From Parabacteroides distasonis (lineage in GTDB: Bacteria > Bacteroidota > Bacteroidia > Bacteroidales > Tannerellaceae), in contig JAFBIU010000014.1 in assembly GCA_021531775.1 (NCBI GenBank), positions 29,015 through 93,014 of the forward strand: 64,000 nucleotides of DNA. Direction: 5' to 3'. Under the pieces are notes generated by a model, which had not been told where the DNA came from, ran no database searches, and saw only the letters and a list, made by a program, of their open reading frames with translations. Both the position numbers and the translations under genes were made by a program. This document shows, piece by piece, positions 57,718-64,000 of the stretch; the stretch's first letter is position 1; every line of letters begins with the position of its first letter.

Positions 57718-59016
57718 ATGAAACGAATCATCATAGCCGTAAGCCTGGTACTGGGGACTGCCTCGACGGCAGTGGCCCAGGAACCGGATGCCTATACGGC
57801 AGCAACTTATCAGCAAAAAGTGTTGGAATATAGCCGCCAGATTTTGCAGAGTTCCGAAGAGCGTGCAGCCATGCAGGAGGCATTGAAAGCGGCCAAGACC
57901 GGCTTCTTCCCGGCTGTCGATTTCTCGGGCAGTTACCAGTATCGCATCAACAAGTATGACCTCGATTTCGGCTCGGGAATGGCGATCGAGATGGACCACA
58001 ACACCTACAGTGTGGGAGCCTCGGTGAGCCAGCCCATTTATGCCGGCGGCAAGATCTACAACAGCTACAAGGCGGCACAGGTGCAGAGCCGTATCGCTCA
58101 GGAGGCGGAGACCTTGACAACGGACAACGTCATCTACTCGGCCGATGTCAATTATTGGACGGCAGCGGCTCACAAGAGCATGTACCAGGTGATGTGTCAG
58201 TATGTGGATATTGTGCAGCAGTTGGAGCAGGTGCTGGCCACCCGTTTCAACGACGGGCAGATCAGCAAGACGGATCTGTTGCAGGTGCAGTCGCGGTTGA
58301 AGGAGGCGGAGATCAGCCGGAGCTCGGCCTACAGGGAGTATCAGATTGCTTTGCAGAACCTGAACGCGTTGATGGGTGCGAACCCGATGCAGGAGATCGA
58401 ACTGGCCGACTCCATCACGGCTCAACTGGAGCTCCCGGAACAGGTCGGTGCGGAGGCTGCTTTGCAAAACCGCCCGGATTTTGCCATCTCGCAGTTGAAC
58501 ATTGCATATCAGCAACGGCAGATCAACCTTTCGAAGGCGAAATACAACCCCTCGCTTTCCATCGGTTTCCAAGGCACGTGGGGCACTCCGATGTTGAATG
58601 TGAAGGGATCGGATCAGCTCTGGACACCGACGCTGTTTGCTTCCTTGAAGATTCCCCTGTTCCACTGGGGAGCCCGCTTCAAGGAGGTGAACTCGCAGAA
58701 GGCACTGTTACGGAGCAAGGAGTATGCGCTGGATCATACGCGCGACCAGATCACCAAGGAGGTGGCCAATGCATGGACCAGTCTGACGGAGAACACGAAA
58801 CAGATTGCTGTGGCACAGGAGGCTTGCGAGATTGCGGAGGAGAACCTGGAGCTGAATACGTTCAGCTACAACGAGGGCAAATTGCCGATCCTCGATGTGT
58901 TGTCGGCTCAGCTCTCTTGGATTCAGTCCTACAGCAGCTTGATCCAGACATGGTATCAGCAGAAGGTTTCGCTGGCGCAATATAATAAGGTAACGGGCAT
59001 GCGACGGCTCCATTGA
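57718..59016 (+). CDS. TolC-family outer-membrane efflux channel
   Basis: The 432-residue protein has a signal peptide ending AVAQE, two long helical-hairpin repeats (ATRFNDGQISKTDLLQVQSRLKEA and TFSYNEGKLPILDVL) and strand-forming segments. It completes the tripartite RND pump. The gene ends at a strong shared terminator. Confidence 0.94.
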   Translation: MKRIIIAVSLVLGTASTAVAQEPDAYTAATYQQKVLEYSRQILQSSEERAAMQEALKAAKTGFFPAVDFSGSYQYRINKYDLDFGSGMAIEMDHNTYSVGASVSQPIYAGGKIYNSYKAAQVQSRIAQEAETLTTDNVIYSADVNYWTAAAHKSMYQVMCQYVDIVQQLEQVLATRFNDGQISKTDLLQVQSRLKEAEISRSSAYREYQIALQNLNALMGANPMQEIELADSITAQLELPEQVGAEAALQNRPDFAISQLNIAYQQRQINLSKAKYNPSLSIGFQGTWGTPMLNVKGSDQLWTPTLFASLKIPLFHWGARFKEVNSQKALLRSKEYALDHTRDQITKEVANAWTSLTENTKQIAVAQEACEIAEENLELNTFSYNEGKLPILDVLSAQLSWIQSYSSLIQTWYQQKVSLAQYNKVTGMRRLH

Positions 59017-59038
59017 TGGAGTTTATTCTGCATAGAAC

Positions 59039-59064
59039 AGGGTAGGTACAATCGTGCCTACCCT
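59039..59064. terminator. Bidirectional terminator with an embedded stop codon
   Basis: AGGGTAGGTAC pairs with GTGCCTACCCT (one wobble), followed by ATTTTTTTT. The stop of the minus-strand C39-like gene lies inside the right arm. Confidence 0.85.
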
Positions 59065-59813
59065 ATTTTTTTTGCAACGACCAGATAGGGTTGTAACTGC
59101 CAGGGTTTGGGCGACATCACGCAGAACCAGTCGTAGAAGAAGGAGACGAGACTGACTTGTGTGAATCCATCGACGGCTTCGTCGGTCGTGTCGTACGAAT
59201 CGGCCATGGTCAGCAGATCGTCATCGAAGTTGTCGGGTGTTCCCCGGTCGTTGTAACCGATGCAGACGGTCCAGTGTCCTCCCCACTGATTCCAGCAGAC
59301 GAGGATCGGACGACCGGCCTCCAACTGCTGCTGAAAGAAACGGGCGGCTTGCTCGTAGTCGGCAAAGGTCCGATCTACATTATCCACAGCCTGAATGCCA
59401 ACCCGGGCTTCATCGGTCAACCGGGGCAGAGAGCTGTCGGGACGATAGCTGGAGGCAACGATCTGAAAATCTTTCCGGTTGTGAAAGTATTGCCAAAGCT
59501 CTTGCGGATTGGTTCCGTAGTCGGTAAGCCGGACGGCTGAACCGGGTTGGGCTCCAGGTGTCTCACCATCCACATGGGTGTGCATCTGAATGGCCAGCTC
59601 CTCTTCTGTCGCGTCGTCCACCTGGTAGTAATGCATGACCATGAGGGCGGCTACACAGCCGCAGGTGTAATCGGTTGTTTGCTGTTGCGTGGGGAAATTG
59701 TTCAGCAACAATGGTTGGCCGGTTGCCGATTGCCGCGTATCGGAACTACAAGCTGTTGCCAACAGCCCGCTGATCAGGGTTAATCCGATTTGTTGAAACC
59801 ATCTTGTTTTCAT
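59058..59813 (-). CDS. Lipoprotein papain-like (C39-type) peptidase
   Basis: The 251-residue product has a lipobox LLATAC with Cys22. A C39-type core follows: TDYTCGCVAALMVM with catalytic Cys51, GGHWTVCIGY with the catalytic His, and a following Asp in MADSYD. C39-like enzymes act on double-glycine leaders or other peptides. The start at 59813 gives a clean signal peptide; ATGs at 59843 and 59915 are upstream. It is a single gene convergent with the TolC gene. Confidence 0.8.
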   Translation of the reverse strand: MKTRWFQQIGLTLISGLLATACSSDTRQSATGQPLLLNNFPTQQQTTDYTCGCVAALMVMHYYQVDDATEEELAIQMHTHVDGETPGAQPGSAVRLTDYGTNPQELWQYFHNRKDFQIVASSYRPDSSLPRLTDEARVGIQAVDNVDRTFADYEQAARFFQQQLEAGRPILVCWNQWGGHWTVCIGYNDRGTPDNFDDDLLTMADSYDTTDEAVDGFTQVSLVSFFYDWFCVMSPKPWQLQPYLVVAKKIG

Positions 59814-59898
59814 CTGTTTTTCGTTTGAAGATTGATTTTTCATTGTTTTGCCTGCAAAAATACATTTTTCTGGCCAAGATTGATACACCCATTTTCGA

Positions 59899-59924
59899 TT
59901 TTGACACTTTGACATTTTGACATG
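59899..59924 (+). repeat. TTTTGACA-type interspersed repeat, copy 1
   Basis: The core consists of TTTTGACAC, TTTGACAT, TTTTGACATG. It is the leftmost of five related copies in 3 kb. Confidence 0.7.
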
Positions 59925-60042
59925 TTGACACCATGACTATCGTTTCGCGCCTTTGGATTGGAAGTTTCCGTTCTTTTGGCTTGACCCAAAAGAACCAAAA
60001 GGTCAAGGCTGCACCGTCTGGGCTACTCCGCTTTGCTGCGGG

Positions 60043-60500
60043 CGGGAAATGGATGAAACTCGCTTCGCTCAAACAGCATCCATTTCTTTTCCGCCCTCCG
60101 CGTCGCTCCGCTTAACGCCCATCCGCTGAAGGCCGGTCCCTTTTTGCTGACTTCGGACTGTGTCTGCTCTATGGCTGGTTCCCTTCCTCCTCGCTGCAAC
60201 CTGCTGTTTCGGACGTATCGCTACTTTATCCGAGTCCTAACCCTTCTTGCTGACTTCGGTCTGTTTCTGTTCTAAGGCTGGTTCCCTTCCTCCTCGCTGA
60301 AACCTACTGTTTCGGACGTATCGCTCTTTATCTGTGTCCCAACCCTTCGTGCTGATTTCGGTCTGTTTCTGTTCTAAGGCTGGTTCCCTTCCTCCTCGTT
60401 GAAACCTGCTGTTTCGGACGTATCGCTCCTTATCCGAGTCCCAACCCTTCGTGCTGATTTCGGTCTGTTCGTGCTCTGAGGCTGGTCCTTTTTCCAGCTA
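60043..60500 (-). repeat. Left repeat element: stem-loop plus 102-bp tandem array
   Basis: The element begins with AAATGGATG...CATCCATTT around an inner palindrome (60047-60085) and a GC-rich segment, then a tandem array from about 60140. GGCTGG marks fall at 60173, 60276, 60378 and 60480, so the period is 102-103 bp. On the minus strand the units read in frame as 34-residue repeats (KERYVRNSRFQRGGREPALEQ), broken by a stop and an extra base. The rest of 59925-60757 shows no gene. Confidence 0.8.
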
Positions 60501-60590
60501 AGGGCTGTTCCTGATTTGAAACTGTTCCTAGTTTCCGGTTCAGAACCTGCTTTACACCGAGATTAAACTTTGTTACCCACCTCATTTTCA

Positions 60591-60616
60591 TTTTGACACT
60601 TTGACATTTTGACATG
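60591..60616 (+). repeat. TTTTGACA-type repeat, copy 2
   Basis: Same core as copy 1, preceded by TTACCCACCTCATTTTCA and followed by ATGACA. Confidence 0.7.
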
Positions 60617-60757
60617 ATGACAGGGTGCGGGTTTGTCGTGGGAGAAGGTTGGATGTTTTTACATAAAAGGGCCACTTTTTCTTGGCCAACTCCGTTTTTC
60701 GTTATATCTTTTTTCGCAGATATTCATGGCCTCCACAAAGGCTCTTGTTCCCAATTA

Positions 60758-61399
60758 TTAGGAAATCCTAACAAATGAGGTCTTACTAAGACACTCTAAC
60801 CAACTTCTCAGAAATTTGTGATGATTCAAACCGAACTCTCTTGCCACAGCGTGTTTTGCTGCTGAATCCGAGAAATTAGCATAGAGTTTAGGAAGTGTCC
60901 CCATTGAGATAACTTCCAACGTTTTCCAAACAGGCGGTAAGTCTGGTTCGCTATACTTGCGAAAATGCTCTGTAATAAAATCATCATGAGAGCGAGATAC
61001 TTCCTTACGGATAACAGCCAAGTTCGCTGCGAAACGAGTCTGATTGGTGGCATAGTTTTCGTCCATAAACCAAAATGCCCCAAATTGAAGGGCTAGGTGT
61101 TTGATTATTTTCGTGCGAACGGAAACCTCTATCGTTTGTATGGCAGTAAACAATAAAATTCTGAGTTGTTTGTCAAAAGCATAAAAGTCTATAATATCAG
61201 CAAAACTACTGCCTTCTCTGAATTGATGAGTAAAACGGTCGGCTTCCAAGTGTCGCCAATACCCTGCAAGACGAAAATAACTGATGGTGTCAAGAACTTC
61301 AATAGCTTGCTCAACATCGTCAATGAGCAAACCTCTTTCTTTGAGAATATCAATTTGCTGCTCTGTAGTTATGGCTTGATGTGTATATCTGACTCCCAT
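60758..61399 (-). CDS. Abi_2-like (AbiD/AbiF) protein, C-terminally shortened
   Basis: The 213-residue protein fits the Abi_2 family: TTEQQIDILKERGLLIDD, ISYFRLAGYWRHLE, FADIIDFYAFDKQLR, and TIEVSVRTKIIKHLA. Members are usually about 300 residues and, as I recall them, end with an Arg-Asn-x-x-Ala-His HEPN-type motif. Here the frame ends at LECLSKTSFVRIS, before it. It may be inactive or have lost the catalytic part. The ATG at 61399 fits the family start. Family members can be phage-defence proteins. Confidence 0.65.
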   Translation of the reverse strand: MGVRYTHQAITTEQQIDILKERGLLIDDVEQAIEVLDTISYFRLAGYWRHLEADRFTHQFREGSSFADIIDFYAFDKQLRILLFTAIQTIEVSVRTKIIKHLALQFGAFWFMDENYATNQTRFAANLAVIRKEVSRSHDDFITEHFRKYSEPDLPPVWKTLEVISMGTLPKLYANFSDSAAKHAVAREFGLNHHKFLRSWLECLSKTSFVRIS

Positions 61400-61563
61400 A
61401 AAGAAAAAATGTCCCGCTGGGTACGCTAATCTTACGGGAAGCGGGCGGGATTTGTTGATACAAAGGTAGTCAATTATTTCTAATCTACCAAAGAAAAGCA
61501 TTTTCATTTTTTATAATTCCGAGGCTGAAATATAATTCTTTGAAATCAAGAGGAGTCTTTTCA

Positions 61564-61591
61564 GTTTTGACATCTTGACACGATGACTGTC
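61564..61591 (+). repeat. TTTTGACA-type repeat, partial copy 3
   Basis: TTTTGACATCTTGACACGATGACTG, then TCGTTTCGCTCCTTTGG, which matches the sequence after copy 1. Confidence 0.6.
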
Positions 61592-61654
61592 GTTTCGCTC
61601 CTTTGGCTTGATCAAAAAAACGTCAAAAGATGAGAGACTTTCCGAATAATTGTT

Positions 61655-61725
61655 TACATTTGCCCGACTTTTATAGCTTGTCTTATCGTTTGTTTAGGCA
61701 ACAATAAGACAAGAAGAGGCTATAA
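61655..61725 (+). promoter_or_regulatory. Promoter and leader hairpin upstream of the barrel gene
   Basis: TACATTTG at 61655-61662 would start RNA near 61669. A hairpin follows at once: TTATAGC/GCTATAA (outer) and TTGTCTTAT/ATAAGACAA (inner) between 61671 and 61725. The gene starts about 165 bases downstream. The rest of the spacer to 61834 shows nothing else. Confidence 0.5.
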
Positions 61726-61834
61726 GATGGAGAGTCATAGGCTACTTTCGTTGCATGTGATTGAATATGATAACTCTTAACAAAGTGCTATATTATAAGA
61801 TTTAGCACGAAAAAAATATGTAAAATAAAAGAAT

Positions 61835-62479
61835 ATGAGAAACTATTTAGTGTCTTTGGTCATGGCAGCCTTTTTGGGAACAGGTGCATGGGCACAGGAG
61901 AACAAGGCTAAGATGAGTATCAATGTCTGTCCACAATGGCATGCGGACTTGGGTGTAAAGGCAGGTGCCGATGTATTCATTCCTTTCGGTCAGTCGCGAT
62001 GGGGTTTTGAGCCGGGACTTTACTGGTCATTCCGCAATGCCACCTCAGAGCATGCGTCAAACAAAAATCAGGAGAACTATAACGATGAGGTGCATTATCT
62101 GGATGTGCCTTTGCGCTTGTCTGTCCGCCTGGCAGGTCGCGAAGAGAGTCCGTTCAACATGTCCTTCCTCTTCGGACCCTACTTGGCCTATGGACTTAGC
62201 GGCACGAGTCATTATACGATTACGAAAGATGGTAATGTCACTCAAGGCGAGTCTGACGCATTCAGCAGTGAAGGGCGTTTGGAAAGTCGTTTCGATTATG
62301 GATTGAACTTGGGGCTTAGCGCAGTTATCCAGCAGCATCTCAAAGTGGGTCTCTTCACTGAGATAGGCCTGAAAGAAATCTACCGGCAGAACAGTATCGC
62401 CGAGGTGATCATTGGCGACCTGTTTGGCGTGACTAAGATCAATTTGGGCGCAGGCATTTCCGTTGGCTATCAATTTTAA
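61835..62479 (+). CDS. PorT-like outer-membrane beta-barrel protein
   Basis: The 214-residue protein has a signal peptide ending GAWAQ and alternating strands through to a terminal Phe (SVGYQF). Length and layout fit the PorT/outer-membrane beta-barrel domain family common in Bacteroidota. The function is unknown. Confidence 0.75.
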   Translation: MRNYLVSLVMAAFLGTGAWAQENKAKMSINVCPQWHADLGVKAGADVFIPFGQSRWGFEPGLYWSFRNATSEHASNKNQENYNDEVHYLDVPLRLSVRLAGREESPFNMSFLFGPYLAYGLSGTSHYTITKDGNVTQGESDAFSSEGRLESRFDYGLNLGLSAVIQQHLKVGLFTEIGLKEIYRQNSIAEVIIGDLFGVTKINLGAGISVGYQF

Positions 62480-62557
62480 TATTCCAAGACGCTGATAATG
62501 AACGTTATCAATCGTTGGTTCCTTTCTTAGTGAACAGGGCAAGGGAAGTGCTGTCAT

Positions 62558-62583
62558 CATGTCAAAATGTCAAAGTGTCAAAA
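62558..62583 (-). repeat. TTTTGACA-type repeat, inverted copy 4
   Basis: The core is on the minus strand, preceded there by TTTCGA. It forms an inverted pair with copy 5 about 135 bases away. Confidence 0.7.
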
Positions 62584-62620
62584 TCGAAATTGGGTGGGTA
62601 AAGAGAGAAAGAGAAAAGAA

Positions 62621-62672
62621 ATATTTATAATATATAATTTATATAATATATATATTATATATATATTATATA
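62621..62672. repeat. A/T-only low-complexity stretch
   Basis: Mixed TA and TAT repeats lie between inverted copies 4 and 5 of the TTTTGACA repeat. No gene occurs in 62480-62855. Confidence 0.7.
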
Positions 62673-62716
62673 CTTTCCCCGCTCTCTGAGCAGCATAACT
62701 ACACCCCCCTTTTTCA

Positions 62717-62747
62717 TTTTGACACTTTGACATTTTGACACTTTGAC
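62717..62747 (+). repeat. TTTTGACA-type repeat, copy 5
   Basis: TTTTGACAC TTTGACAT TTTTGACAC TTTGAC, facing copy 4 across the A/T stretch. Confidence 0.7.
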
Positions 62748-62855
62748 TTCCCAACCCCATTTTGCAATCCATTCGACATGTCAATTATCTGAATATCAAT
62801 TGAATAGATCCACCGAACATGCCAGTCATCGCATTTTAGGTTATTTACGGCCGAA

Positions 62856-63488
62856 CTATTTCGCTATGCTGATCACCTTATGAACCCTTAATACACCTTG
62901 ATAATCAGCTGCAAATCCCTCTTGAGACTTACCCATGTCTTCCACCTGCAGTTCTGCCCACACGGTTGTTCCGTTCTTCATGCCTCCAGTCACCTTGTCG
63001 TAGGCTTGATACAACTCCCCGCTCTTGTCAACCACCCAAAAGGCTTCATCTTCGCCTTCGGGAACAAACGAGCGGACTTCCGGTCCGATTGTCAGCCTAC
63101 CCTTCATCACGCATGTAGAGCCGGCTGGTGTGATTTGGGAAGCCGAATAGCGCAAGGTGAGTTGTCCCTTTTTCAGAATCAGGCTGTCCGACGTCAGTTT
63201 TTCGATGATCAACGTATCTGAAAATTCAATAACCTGATGATTTCCCATGCTTTTTCCGGAAAGAATAAGCGATTTCCCATGATGTTGCCAAGTCTCATAC
63301 TGGAGTGTCGCCATATTGACGGAAGAGGCCTTTCCTCCCGCTTCAAGTACAAATCCCTGTTGCATCTCAGGTAATCCGGGAACCGGCTGAACCCACTTTC
63401 CGATGATGTTTTCAGCATCTCCACATGCTGCCAATGATACAGCTAAGAAGCTGTACAACACAACTTTACAATAATCTTTCCTTTTCAT
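62856..63488 (-). CDS. Lipoprotein with lipocalin-like and NlpE-like regions
   Basis: The 210-residue product has a lipobox SLAAC near Cys22, then IIGKWVQPVPG as in lipocalin-like/DUF lipoproteins. The C-terminal half (about 130-210) resembles a small beta-barrel of the NlpE C-terminal kind (FWVVDKSGELYQAYD). Both assignments are tentative. It has its own good promoter. It lies between the repeats and the right-edge array. Confidence 0.7.
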   Translation of the reverse strand: MKRKDYCKVVLYSFLAVSLAACGDAENIIGKWVQPVPGLPEMQQGFVLEAGGKASSVNMATLQYETWQHHGKSLILSGKSMGNHQVIEFSDTLIIEKLTSDSLILKKGQLTLRYSASQITPAGSTCVMKGRLTIGPEVRSFVPEGEDEAFWVVDKSGELYQAYDKVTGGMKNGTTVWAELQVEDMGKSQEGFAADYQGVLRVHKVISIAK

Positions 63489-63542
63489 TTTTTTGTTTTA
63501 AGTGTTTAGTTGACAATAAATTACAAGAGGCCTTTACAAACA

Positions 63543-63574
63543 CAAAGATAGCATACTTAGAGGACCTCACCAAA
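63543..63574 (-). promoter_or_regulatory. Promoter of the lipoprotein gene
   Basis: Minus-strand TATCTTTG (63550-63543) and TTTG (63574-63571), spacer 20: a full match. Confidence 0.7.
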
Positions 63575-63679
63575 TCTGATCAGCTAAGAACGACCACGCC
63601 AGTCGGAGAGAAAGGATTGGCTTCGATGTAAAAGCAACCCCAAATCGTCAAGAAACCTTTTGTCTTTTAGCTCGGGAAC

Positions 63680-64000
63680 TGCCGTAGTCGTAAAGAAGGG
63701 TTCAGACACAGATAAAGAACGATACGTCCGAAAGAGCAGCTTCCAGCGAGGAGGAAAGGAGCCAGCCATAGAGCAGACACAGTCCGAAGTCGGCAAGAAG
63801 GGTTCAGACTCGGATAGGCAGCGATATGTCCGAAACAACAGGTTCCAGCGAGAAGGTAAGGAGCCAGCCTTAGAGCAAGAACGGCCCAAATGGGAAGAAA
63901 GGGATCGGCCTTCAGCGGATGGGCGTTAAGCGGAGCGACGCGGAGGGCGGAACAGAAATGGATGCTGTTTGAGCGAAGCGAGTTTCATCCATTTCCCGAC
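63680..64000 (+). repeat. Right repeat element, inverted relative of the left array
   Basis: Two 102-bp units begin at 63693 and 63795 (AAGAAGGGTTCAGA). Then comes the GC-rich segment and the AAATGGATG...CATCCATTT stem-loop near 63955-63993, in the opposite orientation to 60043-60500. The units translate in one plus-strand frame as 34-residue repeats, but the only start is TTG. The element continues past the window edge. Confidence 0.8.

Noticed and set aside
60140..60480. The 102-bp tandem array considered as a CRISPR
   Set aside because: The whole unit is conserved with no variable spacers, and there are no cas genes.
60430..60675. Open frame of 81 codons at the edge of the left array
   Set aside because: It runs through the TTTTGACA repeat and the array in a frame different from the 34-residue repeat; no support as a gene.
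63660..63929. Open frame of 89 codons in the right repeat array
   Set aside because: It starts with TTG and consists of the 102-bp repeat. Treated as a repeat with coding potential, not as a gene.

Overview
The window looks like chromosome from a Bacteroidota member of the order Bacteroidales. Supporting this are a SusC/SusD pair, many promoters with the Bacteroidales -7 box TAnnTTTG and a TTTG-like -33 box, a trp operon in the order trpB-E-G-D-C-F-A, a Rho factor with a long Asn-rich insertion, and a pyruvoyl-type arginine decarboxylase. Base composition looks balanced by eye. I cannot name the genus; a relative of Parabacteroides or Porphyromonadaceae is possible but unproven. No rRNA, tRNA or CRISPR array was seen.

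Layout. 1-2277: end of an unidentified gene and a haem-type TonB-dependent receptor. 2304-5461: a possible accessory module with two overlapping unknown genes (one resembling the N-terminal nuclease domain of type I restriction R subunits), a control region of direct repeats, a hairpin and nested palindromes, and a DUF3987-like P-loop protein. 5681-15271: a carbohydrate region with an outer-membrane protein, a zinc alcohol dehydrogenase, a GPH sugar symporter, a divergent LacI regulator with three operator-like repeats, and a SusD/SusC pair. 15487-19182: a GNAT/zinc-ribbon fusion, then an S51 peptidase transcribed divergently from an ATP-grasp/esterase pair through interleaved promoters. 19291-28066: lptG, tgt and clpC on the minus strand, gyrA and a TPR protein on the plus strand.

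28067-32898: a repeat-bearing spacer with a gene remnant, a GH35 beta-galactosidase with an MFS transporter, and an SGNH hydrolase. 32920-40008: housekeeping genes rho, tilS, a zinc-ribbon coiled-coil protein, a Nif3-like protein and aspS. 40102-46834: a complete trp operon preceded by a leader peptide with three consecutive Trp codons and an intrinsic terminator, which is a classical attenuator not obvious from long-ORF annotation. 46970-53531: a sugar isomerase-like protein, an outer-membrane protein, a ferredoxin-nitroreductase, arginine decarboxylase, a YgiQ radical SAM protein and a membrane-anchored nuclease. 53576-59016: an RND efflux operon (adaptor, pump, outer-membrane channel).

59058-64000 is repeat-rich. 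A C39-like lipoprotein peptidase is followed by a 102-bp tandem array whose relative lies inverted at the right edge. Between the arrays are a C-terminally shortened Abi_2 protein, a small beta-barrel protein, a lipoprotein, and five copies of a TTTTGACA-based repeat. The most unusual features are the 2304-5461 module, the trp attenuator, the interleaved promoters at 17166-17203 and the repeat-bounded island at the right end.
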